Source: Adiantum capillus-veneris
Taxonomy: Eukaryota; Streptophyta; Polypodiopsida; Polypodiales; Pteridaceae
NCBI GenBank assembly: GCA_014529385.2
Contig: CM043960.1
Span: forward strand, 119,172,543-119,236,542
DNA length: 64,000 nucleotides
Direction of reading: 5' to 3'
Each line of letters opens with the position of its first letter. Position 1 is the stretch's first letter. The translations under genes and the position numbers were made by a program. Shown piece by piece: positions 49,111-61,643 of the stretch. The notes beneath the pieces were generated by a model. It did not search any database. It had not been told where the DNA came from and was given only the letters and a program-made list of their open reading frames with translations.

Positions 49111-52100
49111 TGGTGTCTTCAAAATTCAATTTGGCACTGAATTGTGCAATAAACCAATGACTGTAAAGCAATAACCACCATAGTACTAGAGACCAATCAA
49201 GCCATATTTCAATGAAGGGTAGTGTAAATCAAGGGACTATACCTACCTTGGAGATGATCTGGGAGGAAAGTCTGTCTGATGCTTCTTTAGAGAGATCATA
49301 TATCTATATGGCTAAGGGATCCAAAAGTGTGAGTTTCAAGGAAGAAACCAAAAAGGGAGTAGGACCGTCACAGCCTGCACCAAACCTAAAACTTTTTAAG
49401 CTACAACCTATTAAAAATGTGGTCTACAGTAACACAGCACTATGCCTGATTGTGTTTGTGATACGTTTATCCCATAATGCAGAAATTTTGATACTTATGG
49501 CTTACATGTTGAGGCGGTCCGGGGCGGGCAACAAGAAGAGCAACCTCTAGATACCCTTCAAGGCTCCCATGCTGCTCAATGGGGCTGGGGCACAACACAA
49601 CACAACCCAAAACAACAAACCCCAAGCCAAATCCCAACTACACAAGGGGCACCACCTAGTTTAAGAGCGAACTAGGACGCAAAAGAGGAGAATCGTTAGA
49701 GCAACCCACAAACAAGCAAGGAATTTACACTAACCCTAACACCAATGGAACACTCTCACACACTAAAACAAGAGAGAGAGAGAGAGAGAGATGAGAGAGA
49801 GATGGTGCTCGGGCTGCTTTGAAGTGTATCGTTAATGATCAAGCAAACATAAATATATATATGTAAGAAAGGGAGAGAGGAGGGAAGGGGGTGCTTGTTG
49901 CACTAATGCCTTATTACAAATCTGTCATGACAAATCAAAGTGAGATTAGTATTTGTTCAACATAGCTTGCGTAAATTTCACCACAACACATCACAAGAAA
50001 AGCCACCCCAATCACTGTCTTAAGGCCAGGGGAGTCCTCTCCACCCTGTCGCCCTCTTACAGTATGTGGGATTTATGGCTAGATTGATGACAACACCAGA
50101 GACAAGCTATCAAGAACTTAACAAAAAACACCAAGATACTTACGCATCATTGTTGCCCATTACTTCACGTTGGAAGGGAGACAAAGTATCCAAGCTTAGT
50201 CCAAATCCACCCTCCTTGATTCAGCAAATGTTGGGCTTACACTAGTAGGAGAAATGATAGATTTCCTACTCTCAATTGAATGATCACTCTCTCTCTTACA
50301 ATGGCATAGAGTTCCCTTGTTAATCACCTATTACAACACATGCACATGCATAAGACAATGAGCTTCCACTCAAGAGCTCCTTCTAGAGAGGTTGAGCTTG
50401 GCTTCTCAAGCTATAGCATAGTGCTCTTGCTTATGGCTCCCCCTTTTTGTGCTAGCTACACCCTCCTTTTATAGCAATTTTGAAGGCTAGGGTTACTCCT
50501 CTAACCATGGTTGGGTTAGATTTTCAGCAATTTATCTAATTTCTTTTGCTTGGAATTATCAAGAAGTTGGTGGGGAAAGAGAGAGGAGAGAAATGGAGGT
50601 GATAGGATTTTTCATAGTGGGTTAGTGTTAGTAGAGTTAGTATTAATTTACAAATGGAATTGGATATTTACAATGGGAGTATCCATGTAGGATACAAATA
50701 AGGAAGAAAAACTCTTAAGAGGTAAGAAAAGGTGGATTTCTTACAAGGTTGATGCTCCAAGTGTCTTGAGTAGGGCCAATTTTGACGCTTGTTGACGGTC
50801 CACTAGCTTTGACGGTACATTTTTTCTCCACTCTTGACCTTCCTTGAGAGACAAGGTAATTGAAGCTGAGTAATCAACCACCATGATGCTGTCTTTTAAG
50901 AGAAGAGGCTGAATTTTGTGGTTTTTTTGATAGATATGGGTAATTTGGAGGAGGAAAAATGAGACTAGGTGGTCAATTTTGGAATGAAATTGTGTGTGGG
51001 AGGTATGAGTTCACCATGGTTTCTCTTATTCTTCAAGGTTGAGGAGAAGGTGAGTAGGGTGCAGAGAGGAGTGGTGAGAGAGGTGGGGATGATGAGTGGA
51101 GAAGTGTGTGTGAAAGAGGAAAATGATAAAGTGGAAGAGAGAGTGTGGCTGCATAGCATGGGAAAACTGGGGTCCACTAATAAAATCATAGCTCACAGCT
51201 CGTAGCTCAAAAAAATATGAAAACATTTGAGGCAAAAGTTCAGCCCACGAGCTACAACTTTTGTTTGTATCACCTTTTCAAATTCGGAGAGCAAGTGAAC
51301 TTTAAAAATTCAGCAAAACCGACCGCTTTTTTCCACTGCACAAGGTCTTTGTGGGGTCCTTCTTTGGATGATTCTTTTGAATACCTCCAAGAGTGAGCTC
51401 TCCATAGTGCATGTATGCATGCCACCTACCCTTGACCTTATTTGGTAGATCTATAATTGAAGATATTGTTGAGATCATGATATAAGTGAATAGTACAACT
51501 AAGAAAATCAAATATTGAGGGGTCTAAAAAATATGTACATGTCAAATATAAATAATATAAGTGGAAAAAATATAAAGGGGTCAAAAGAAATCTCTCTCAT
51601 TATGAGGCTACCATAAAAAGATAAATATTTTTGGTGTTCTAATTTTTTCGAAAAAAAAAAACAAAAAAAAAAAGATGTAGGAAGGAAAAAATCACAATAG
51701 TGAAAAAATATACACATAAATTAAACTAGTTTTTTTGGATTTTTGTTGGGGTGGAGTTACACCAAATATAAGAGAAGCTTACATGAAAAAATTTCTATAT
51801 GGAATAAAGAGTATGAAAAATGGAAAGAAAAATTGTGGTAATGGTGAGGCAATGTACAGAGCATAAATAACACACACCTATGTAGAAATATTTAAATAAA
51901 TACCAAAATAATTATGAAAAAATCTTTTATTTAGGCCCTATATACAAAGAAATATTTACATACGCATGGGCCATAATATACTTATATTTTTTATTTTTTT
52001 TATTTTTTTTGGCTCAACTAGCCCAATGACTAGCTAATTGAGGGTTTTTTAAGAAGATATGGGAAAAGTCCCGTGACTCACGCACGCCTATGTACAGTGA

Positions 52101-52150
52101 AATGGTAGGGATAGCCACAGTGTTTGGGTGATTTTGGTAGGGTGAGGTAA
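49111..52150. other. Spacer without recognisable genes
   Basis: A 112-residue plus-strand frame at 49212-49550 has no known domain. A (GA)n run lies at 49771-49790 and an A-rich/T-rich stretch at 51640-52010. No LTR pair, RNA gene or motif-bearing frame was seen in these 3 kb. Confidence 0.4.
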
Positions 52151-52156
52151 CTCACT

Positions 52157-53630
52157 GTGGCAATTACAAAGAGCCGAAAAACGGCTATCAATGTTTGCAC
52201 TTGTAATCTAGATCTCATCGAAAATACCATAATAATAAAAGTCCTTGCTAAGGGACTCAATCACATACCCACTTTTCCTAAAAACCCATATCTTGCTTTA
52301 ACAGCTTTACTTAGCTTTTTAATTGACCTTGTCGGTACTCTCCGACTGGAGAAGACAATATAATGGACTTAGTTAAATTGGTTGAAAAGTGCTTCTTTCA
52401 AAAGATATCACATATTACTTTGTAGTGGATGTCTATTAAGAGCACTTAGATCACACCACAACTAGCTGACGATTTTCAAAAACTTTCACATAACTAGTTT
52501 ATTGTTGGACTTGATAAAAGTTCCAATTGTCCCACTCTTATATACAAAAACTTGGCTTGGAATGCAGCTCACTCTAGGATTTTTGGGAAGGAATTCACAC
52601 CACTTAATACTTCCCCTTATGAGGTCACCTATGATATTTCAAAATATCTTGAAATATAGGGTATTCTATAAAAAATACAAAACTTCGTGTAATTTTCCCC
52701 ACCTATAAGCTACATAAGCATAAGTTTAGATGGATATCTGATGCCTTGAATTGTTTTTTTTTAAATTACCAAAGATAATACCCTTTGTCTTGACCTGATT
52801 CTTTCAGAATTTGAGAATGTTTATGCATCTAAACAACAAATCTGCTCTAACTTTCTTCAAATTCACTATAACCCATTCTGATTGGTAAAAAATGCCACTG
52901 AGGTTACACTAAACCTCCCTAAACAAATTTTCCATCTTTTCACAGCTGATATTACTCAGTGCTATAAGAATATAGCTTTGGAAGGTGAATTAGGACTGAA
53001 AGATGTTCTATCTGAGATGATTAAACTAGCCTTCAAAAATGCTAGGACTAATGGCTTCTTTTACATATCGCTCTCCAGAAAACCTAGATGGATAAAAAAA
53101 CCACAATCTTCTCATCCCCTTCACTTTCATGATATAAAAATTATCTTCGGTACTTGATAACTGTACCATCCTCTTCTGAGGATAGTTATTTAAGAAAAGC
53201 TAGGGCATTCCCATGGGGTTTTCCTGCTCACCTGTAATGTGTAATCTATACTTAGCCTTCTTTGAATATACATGGTTTCTCAAAACCATGAGTGAAAAAA
53301 GTAATTATCATAAACTTTCACTTTTTAATCATACTTACAAATATATGGATGACTTATTAAGCCTCAACAATAGATTATTCTTGAATGAGATTAATCTTGT
53401 TTATCCCAACTGCTTAAAAATTGAACCAATCTTTAAAATTGGGTTCACTACACCAACTGGCTTTTTTGTCATTACTATCCAATTCCTTAACTTTTCAATT
53501 GAACTACATACCCTTGTGTAGCAGACTATGACCATAAGTTCTCTTGGAAAAGAGACCTTTTAGATATCCCACGTATTGAATTCTTAAAAAAGAACAGTAA
53601 TCGTCCACATAAAGCTTCTCTTGGTAGACA
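52157..53630 (+). pseudogene. Penelope-like reverse transcriptase remnant
   Basis: An N-terminal block (NLDLIENTIIIKVLAKGLNH, then IPT) resembles the start of Penelope-like RTs (LxKGLNFxPT). Then HLFTADITQCYKNI (RT motif A with its Asp), WGFSCSPVMCNLYLAFFE (motif B) and YKYMDDLLSLNN (motif C, Asp pair intact) follow in order, then FLNFSIELH (compare FLDLxI after the palm) and YDHKFSWKRDLLDIP. Stops and frameshifts lie between blocks, so it is dead. Further possible sequence (FRFHGLGTTHSI) is at about 53985-54030. No GIY-YIG endonuclease was recognised. Another non-LTR RT is the alternative. Confidence 0.55.
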
Positions 53631-53646
53631 TTAGCCTCCTATACCT

Positions 53647-53762
<116 letters not shown>

Positions 53763-54152
53763 AGCTTCAGAGCTTGAGATCTTCATTATTTTGGCATGCA
53801 TGCCAGTTTGTTTGTTCATTAGGAAATTTTAGAGATCTTTTAGAGAGCCTTATAGAAGAGATAGAAGAAAGAGCTCCAATGAGATAAGGGCCAATTTTAC
53901 ATAGAAAAATAGGCTATTATTAACAAAAATATTAAAAAGGTATCACCCACTCATTCAATGATCCAACAATCACCTTTTTATTAAAAGCGAGTTTCGTTTT
54001 CATGGACTAGGCACCACACATTCAATATGGATTTTGTTATTGCCAAAATGAAAAAACAAATTCACAAAACTATTAACGAGTGGCAGAATTTGAAGTTTTT
54101 GACACCAGCAATGCTTCTAGAACGCCCAAAAACCTAAAAATAAATTTCTACT

Positions 54153-54289
54153 TATTGGGTTAGATGCAAAAACATGGTACCCTAATCATCAATGGCTGAC
54201 GTTAGGCTATGGAGGGTGAAACCTTAGCTTAACCATGGTGTTAGGGTTAGGGTTAGAGATATGGAGGTTAGGTTATGCCAAGTGCAATA

Positions 54290-54379
<90 letters not shown>

Positions 54380-54565
54380 CACAATTATAATGCTCAAAGT
54401 GAGATAGATTGATTAAAGAATATCCTCTAATATAGGTTTACTTATTTACAATCATTGGCTAGAAAGGTTGCAACCTCTTGCTATTGGATCATCTCATCAA
54501 TGATCTTTTCCTAGGTGGCTAGAGTACTTTCCCATATGGTGCCATAAGTTGGGCTTATCCTAACA
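54153..54565 (-). repeat. 3' LTR of the 3.2-kb element, with TA/GA expansion
   Basis: It contains (TA)n at 54292-54348 and (GA)n at 54349-54375, where the partner LTR has only a short GA run. It ends CTTATCCTAACA. Confidence 0.8.
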
Positions 54566-54580
54566 ATTGCCCCCTTAAGA
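54566..54580 (-). promoter_or_regulatory. Polypurine tract
   Basis: The minus strand reads CTTAAGGGGGCAATT next to the LTR, the same CTTAAGGGGG core as in the element at 8.6 kb. Confidence 0.7.
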
Positions 54581-56059
54581 AAAATTTGGGGTTTACAAAG
54601 TTTTCATTTATTTTTGCGTTCATATACTCGTGTCGTGGTTCACTCTAGGCTAACATGATTCATCTACCTATATATCATGATGATTCTCACTTGCTTTAAC
54701 ACTCCAAGGTTTTCAAATGGATACATCGTGGAAATTCTACCAAATTTAGCGACCATGGTCCAATGTCCCATGACACATCACAATGGTTCTCTATTAAATT
54801 CATAGCTATGATTCACAAATGTGACTTAGTAGATCTACTAATACTTCTAGGTAGTAAAAAATTTCATTCATATGTATGTCAAGAGGTAATCATATGTTTC
54901 CTCATCAAAATTTTGTTCATTTTGTTGTGGTCATTGCTCTTCTCTTAATCTCGTTATCTTCATATTGATGTCATCTTCAGTGGTGTTGTTGGTCCATTTT
55001 ATAGAAAATGCAACCGTCATGGAAAATGTCGTAATGTACACATACAATACAAACGTGATGCTTATCTGTACGCTCGTCGTGATAATGGGCGGTCTTATCA
55101 CAAAGGACTTCTTGGGAAATGTATGATCCTAGGCTTAGTGCTTTTGCTCACAAATATTGCATATATTTCTATCATCACTTTTATTTCCATCAAGGTGTGT
55201 TTGTGGCAGGTGGTCTTGGAGGAGCTTTAGCCCGTGGGATTGCTCCTAAATACAAAAGTAAAAGGCTATGAGCATGGAGCTCATGGTAATGTGGGCCTTG
55301 GAACCGCACTATGGGAATGAGGGCTTAGAAAGATGCAAGGCCAAGTAGTGAGAATCGTTGCTATGATAAATCCTAATAAATAATATTGCAAAAATAAAAG
55401 GGAGGCTTTACAGGTTAATGAGAGCAGGTGCAACAGTATCCTTGCCAAGGCAAGAAAATAATATGTGCACTGGGCTGGCATCGATGAGGCATCACAAGAT
55501 GAGTATGTGCATGAGAAAATTGTAGTAATTGAGCCCTAATGTAGGCCACGTGAAGGCAAAGCAGTGGGTTAAATGTTATCAAATATATCAAGAACTTGCA
55601 GTGCCTCAACAGGCTGATGTTGCAACCAAGCATGTGAGGTTATGACATCAAATGGGGCAATTTTTTTATGATTATCATTTGCTAGCTCTTATGTGGAGCA
55701 ATAAGGGGCAAACAACTAGAAAAATATTGCAAGAGCCCAATTGTAGTGAGGCTGGCCAATTGCAAGTTTGACGATGTGGCTCCTTGGAAACAATTGTGCA
55801 TGGACAAAATCTCGTGTAGAAAAGTGGCTTCAATGGTAGAGCAAGGAGCAGCTTTATGCAGTGGAGGGCCAATGTTGGGAGAGATAGTGATGATGGCAGT
55901 ATAGTCCATGTGTGGGTTAAGAATGGTTGTGATTCAGTGAAGCACTCATGACTCGTTCATTTTGGGACTTGTATAGAATTAAGTAACTGCCAAGTTGACT
56001 TCCTTGCCTCCTAAAACTAGGAGGTTCCCACCAAAACAACATGCACGTGCGCACACACA

Positions 56060-56107
<48 letters not shown>

Positions 56108-56970
56108 TTTTCATGATTTAATAATGCACGCACACACACACACACACACACTTTAGCATCAATCTGAAGGAAATTACAGAGAAATGGTGCTCTATGTATG
56201 TAGGATTAATCATGCAATTACTTGTGACTATGCATTAGGAAGAGAATGGGGTCTAGGAGGGCCTCTTTATTTGACATTTTAAGGAAGTCAAACCTTTTTT
56301 ATTAAGAAATTAATCAAAGGACAACCTTTGAATTCAAACAGGCAAAACGGCTAGTTTATTTGAATTCAAAGATTCCCCCCAAAATGGAATTTAAAATCTA
56401 GCAGGTAAAACCATATCATGTAGCATATCTATGGAAAGGGCTCGATGTGTAGATTGTAGACGTATGATCTCCGCTCAAATCTGAGATCATATGTGAGAGT
56501 TATGGAAGGCCGAAAATCATAAAAGTTTCCACCTCCTTTTTGGGGGGAAAAGTGCATCCTTTGAACAATCTTATACATCTCTTACACACCCACCATTCTT
56601 GCACACATGGCATATACCTATTTGTCAAAATGTTAATCACCTCCATAAGCTCATGGAAAATAAAGAGGCCCTCCTACACCCCATCCTCTTCCTAATGGAA
56701 AGCCAATTAGAGCAAGTGTGTATCCAACAAAGTGATGCAATGATTTGAAGCTCGCATAAAAACTAATTGTGAAGCAAAAGTTGCACAAAAATCAATTGGA
56801 AAATGCAATGAAACACATACACTAATTGCAATTAAAATGTAAACACAATTTGCTCCTTGTCTAATCACCAAAAGGGTAGTGGAGCATGCTCAAGCCAAAA
56901 TGGTGATTAGGGAGTAAGATTATTAGGGATGCTAGTGCAATAGAAACTAATATGCCTAGGCTTAGAACCC
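54581..56970. other. Interior of the 3.2-kb element, no coding frame
   Basis: No motif-bearing frame. AC microsatellites lie at 56052-56104 and about 56129-56151. The only longer frames run through these repeats or lack recognisable features. Confidence 0.6.
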
Positions 56971-56973
56971 TCA

Positions 56974-56985
56974 ACTCTGATACCA
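56974..56985 (-). promoter_or_regulatory. Primer-binding site, tRNA-iMet type, one mismatch
   Basis: The minus strand reads TGGTATCAGAGT, 11 of 12 bases of the canonical TGGTATCAGAGC, two bases inside the 5' LTR at 56988. Confidence 0.85.
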
Positions 56986-56987
56986 CT

Positions 56988-57342
56988 TGGTGGGTTATAT
57001 GTGTAAGCTTGGTCCCTTAATCACCAATGGCTAGCATTAGGCTATGGAGGGTGAAGCCTTAGGTTAACCATGGCATTAAGGTTAGGGTTTGAGATATGGA
57101 GGTTAGGGTTAGGTTATTCCAAGTGCAAGAGCATAGAGAGAGAGAGAGAGTAAAGACACAATGATAATGCTCACAGTGTGATTGATTGATTCAAGAATAA
57201 CTTCTAATATAGGCTTAGTACTTTACAATCATTGGCTAGAGAGATTGCAAATTGTTGCTATTGGACCATCTCATCATTTATGTTTTCCTAGGTGGCTAGA
57301 GGGATTTCTCATATGATTCCACAAGTTAGGCTTACCCTAACA
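56988..57342 (-). repeat. 5' LTR of the 3.2-kb element
   Basis: A 355-bp copy starting TGGTGGGTTATATG and ending CTTACCCTAACA on the plus strand. Confidence 0.8.
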
Positions 57343-59675
57343 CTAATTGCCTTGTCTGACATTCGAAGAGGGAGAAAAGACCAAAAAACCCAAAAAAGGA
57401 TTTTTGTTGAATAAATTTTGGAATGGCCTCTACATGCCGGGAGGAAAATACTATCAAATGGCATGTAAAGGCCATTTCAAAAGAAAAATCCAATGCCCCC
57501 CTCCCCGTTTGAAAAACCCCCTTTAGGGGTTGTTTTGGCATTTTCTCCCTCTTCGGGTGTCAGATAGAGGCTAGTAGACAGTCATTTTTTAGATTTTTGG
57601 GCATTTCGGATGCATTGGTCATGTCAAAAGATTCAAATTCTAACATTATTTAGAATGTGATTTTTTCCATTTCAATGATGATGAAAGCCATATTGAATGA
57701 GAGGCACCTACTTCATGACAAAGACACTTGCATTTAATGAAAAGGTGACCGTGTTGAAATATTGGTGAAAAGTTAGGTTTGCATTTCAGAGTGCCTAGTG
57801 TCAAGAGAAAGAGAATGAGAGAGTTTGAGCTCTTCAAGCACACACACACACACACACACGAAGATGGAGGCAAAAGATTGTACTTCTTCTTCTTCACAAA
57901 CTCAAGATAGGAGGTCTACAAAACATAAGGGAATTTAAAAAGGGAACTAGTACAACGGTCTAGTATTAACCACTAGTGAGTGAGGTGAGTAGATAAGTGT
58001 GCCATCACTCCGATAGTAGACCAACACGGTGTAGTCTAGCTGTAGTATCACTCGCAAAGATATGCTGATAGCCGGAAATGACATGCCATATTGGGTGGCC
58101 TCTACACCACACATAGCCTGAACATCCCAACCATCATCTCAAGGTAGGACTAATCCTATAGGTAGAGAGGGGAACCACCTAGCATAAGTGCAGCTAGGAC
58201 GTAGACATACATAACCTAGGGTAGCAAAAGTGAGATGCCCTCTAGGTAACCAACATGAAATGGTGATATAGCAAACGTCCACATGTAGAAAATGCCTAGT
58301 CAATAGTTAGGAGTGTGTGTATGAGGGAGATATGTGACAAGGTTGGAATGGATCTTACTGACTGATTGGAGAGCCCGCACGTGATGGAGTACAAGCAAAG
58401 TGATACACAGGAGACAAAGCATCCCGCGAATGTGAGAAAGCAAAACTAAGGAGAACAGAGAATGGACCCCAAAGATCAAGACAACATAGCACCCTTTTAT
58501 TGGCGATGATGATACTTACAAATGGTGGTCTTGATGGTTACAAACCTGGCTCTTGGCACTAGGGATTCATGATGGAATGCGAGCACCATATGGTGCATGG
58601 CGAAGTTGGAGTTAGCGGGAAGGTTAGCTGAGAGAGAATATCAAGACGATGCAGCCACCGACGAAGTCAATAACCCAGATCGAGAGTGGTCCAAGGTAGC
58701 ATGGTATCGATGCAATCAATCAAAGCGAGCTCATGTTGCGTTGTAGCAGAGTAGTGACTACCTTATGTGCATGGAGTGGGCGTGACTAGTAACTCAACCA
58801 TGGTATGGTGGATAATGTGGCAAATAGTGATGTTGCCAATATTAAAATGCCCAAGCTTTCAACTCAAAATGATGCCATGAGCTCTCTAGCTTGGGGTGCA
58901 TTATGTGCTTAGTGGTGCTTACCATATGGAATGCATGGAGCTAGTGTATTCCTCCCGTACTTGTGTCTCTCTCTTTGTGCTTAGTGGAGGCCTCTTTATA
59001 TAGGCTTGAGAGGTGGTCCTTACCAAATGGTCCTTGCAAATATCCACTGGTCGCAGGAAAAGATCTAGATGCCTCTCTAGTAAGAGAGATTGAGAGAGAG
59101 AAGGTAGAGATAGAGAGAGGGAGGAGTGGGGTGGGGGAAGAGTTCTTTTTACAACCCACTAGCCATGGCTAGGTTATTAGGGAAGAGTGGGGCTTTGGGG
59201 CATTTACAAGGGTTTACCTGATGGTTCGGGTGGTCGGTGTGAGGTTTATGGCTGCCGTAATTGGTATTTTGTTGCGAGAAGCCGAGATGCTGTGTGCTAC
59301 CTCCTTTCGATGCCGACCGAGGTGTGCCTTCGGCGCCACTTCTTGTTTTGGTGTTGGCGATGCGCGAGTTGGCCGTCTTCTTTTATTTGGCGTTGATGTC
59401 CATTATTCCTTTGCTTTTTTTATTGTGGGTGCGTATATGCGTGTGTGCATGTATGTGTATCTGTGTAAGTGATTTTATGCGTGTGGATGTATTGGTTAAT
59501 GCATGATGGTGTTTGTGTGTTTTGTGTGCATGCGTATGTGTATGTAGGTGTGCGTATGCGTATGTATACGTGCGATGTGTGGGAACGAGAGAGAAGGAGA
59601 AGGGGTATTATTTATAAATTATATATATATATAATTTATTTACGTGCTTATTGTGTGCGTGTGTAGGGAAACAGC

Positions 59676-59677
<2 letters not shown>
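57343..59677. other. Spacer without recognisable genes
   Basis: A short CA run lies at 57840-57859. A TTTATATAGGCTTGAG segment near 58993 looks like an LTR or gene promoter box, but no repeat partner or coding frame was found. Short frames around 59187-59506 lack known domains. Confidence 0.4.
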
Positions 59678-59938
<261 letters not shown>

Positions 59939-60363
59939 TATTATTGCATGGCGGGTTCCTCCATCGAGGGGAAGAGAGAGAGAGTGTGTGTGAGTGAGAG
60001 GGGGGAAAAGATAGTGAGAGAGAAAGTGAACACGGGTGCTGGTGGGAAGAAACAAGAGGGGAGAGAGGGGTATATGTGAGGCCAAGAGGGGGGGTAAGAG
60101 AGAGAGTGTGGAAAAATAATGAAAGAGAAAGAGAGAGATTTAAAAAAAAATGGCAGCCCGCTGTGGGGATAGAGAGGTCACTGATATTTTATGCATCCTT
60201 CGGGTTTTAGTGACAATGATATAATAAGAAAAAAAATGTCTATTTTTGTGGTTTTCTTTACTTCCTGCTCCTCGAATGGTGATTCATGCGGTTCTCGGTT
60301 TTGAAATCCGAGAACTCTAAACTCTTAGGCCAGGCTAGAGGGCGGTGCAGCTAACCCAGTGTC

Positions 60364-60382
60364 ATTAGCGCTCCCCCTAAGG
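60364..60382 (-). promoter_or_regulatory. Possible polypurine tract and 3' LTR edge of the right-hand gypsy
   Basis: The minus strand reads CTTAGGGGGAGCGCTAA and then TGACACTGGG, which could be the LTR start at 60364. Unverified, because the partner 5' LTR is outside the window. Confidence 0.4.
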
Positions 60383-60455
60383 TTAGGGCATTCATGCCTC
60401 TAGCTCATCTGTTTGATCATTGTCATCGAAGGTGGAGGTTGATGGTGTATCCTCA

Positions 60456-60944
60456 TTAGGAATGTCGATAGACAAATCGAAGAAAATAAGGTTTGAGCCG
60501 CCAACCATTTACCTTGGTTTTATGAAGTTTACCATCACCTTCCATAAGCTGGTAACTTTCATTGGCATACTTTTTCTTGATGATGAAAGGGCCCTCCCAT
60601 CGGAGTAGGAGCTTCTTTTCTTTGCGTGTGTCAAAACGATTGTCGTAGCGGAGCACCAACATTCCTTTTTTTAAATCTTTGCACCGAAGATGCTGGTTGA
60701 AGCTGAGCCGTCTATGCTCTACCTGTGACGCATAATAATTAATTGCTTCTTCTCTATCCAGCTGTAGTCTCTCCAAGTCGAGGATGTGGTCTCTCAAATG
60801 CATGTTGGGCCGTTGAAGTGGGCTTGCCATCACTCTGAGACTTTGTAGTTGCACCTCAATAGGCAAGATTGCCTCCTTGCCAAATACCAAATGATATGGT
60901 GTGAACCCCAAAGATGTACAGAATGAGGTTCTGTAGGCCCACAA
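60456..60944 (-). pseudogene. Gypsy integrase C-terminal part
   Basis: WAYRTSFCTSLGFTPYHLVF and GKEAILPIEVQL are followed by LVLRYDNRFDTRKEKKLLLR, WEGPFIIKKKY and HKTKVNGWRLKPY, an integrase end and SH3-like fold homologous to 46870-47469. The frame ends at 60456. Confidence 0.85.
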
Positions 60945-61379
60945 AGCTGCGAGTAGATACTTATCCCAATCTGCAGGATGATTTTTAACCTACTTGGTGA
61001 TAATTTTACAAACCATTCCATTCACTTTCTCAACTAGGCCATTGCATTGAGGGTAATATGGTGATGAGTGCCTCCTTGTAATGCCTAGTTTTTGCATTAA
61101 CTCTCCTACCAAGTCTGCTTTGAAACCTGGCTCTCTATCAAAGATGATTTCTAATGATGTGTCAAACCTTCAACATATGTGCTCATAGACAACAACTTAG
61201 CTACCTCTACCGTTGTGGTTCTAGTAGTGCCTAGCTTCCACCCATCTAGTCATATAGTCGACTCCCATGATGATGTAGAATTTCCCTGAGTTGGCCCTAC
61301 GCAATGGTCCTATGGCATATATACCCCATTTTTCAAATGGTCCATATGAAAGGATAGGTGTCTATGGTTCAGGCATGAG
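60945..61379 (-). pseudogene. Gypsy integrase core, badly decayed
   Basis: Between the finger and the C-terminal part the minus strand still shows integrase core wording (Pro-Gln-Cys-Asn-Gly-like text near 61040), but it is split among frames by several stops. Assigned mainly by position. Confidence 0.6.
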
Positions 61380-61601
61380 TTACCTGGTGCCAGCCTTTTG
61401 ACACAACTTACATGTCTTACACGAGTGGTGTACATCACGGTTGAGGCTAGGCCATACAAAACCAGCGTGCAAGATTTTCCTTGTTATATCTAGGGCAAAG
61501 TGACCACCACAAACACCGTCATGAAAATTGGCAATTACCCCGGTAATTTCATGAGAGAGAGGGACCTTCCTGAGTATTTGGTCCTTACCCTTACAATACA
61601 A
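61380..61601 (-). pseudogene. Gypsy integrase, zinc-binding domain
   Basis: HDGVCGGHFALDITRKILHA then HHSCKTCKLCQKAGTR gives the H-H-C-C finger. It matches the finger at 46189-46470 and is followed by a stop at 61380. Confidence 0.85.
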
Positions 61602-61643
61602 ACCGTCATTGATACGCCGGTACCTTGTGGCCTTTTGGGTGAG

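Larger units (their letters stand above)
54153..57342 (-). mobile_element. Non-autonomous LTR retrotransposon (3.2 kb)
   Basis: Direct repeats 54153-54565 and 56988-57342 share text throughout (CTATGGAGGGTGAA, ACAATCATTGGCTAGA, TTTTCCTAGGTGGCTAGAG). The left copy is followed by a purine tract and the right copy is preceded by a tRNA-iMet-type primer site, so the element is on the minus strand. The flanks CTACT and CTAAT match in four of five bases, an eroded target duplication. The 2.4-kb interior has no gag or pol. LTRs of unequal length (413 and 355 bp) are explained by a microsatellite expanded in the left one. Confidence 0.85.

Noticed and set aside
54238-54258. TTAGGGTTAGGG, telomere-like repeat
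   Set aside because: Only about two units, also partly present in the partner LTR at 57.1 kb. It is LTR sequence, not a telomere or interstitial telomere array.
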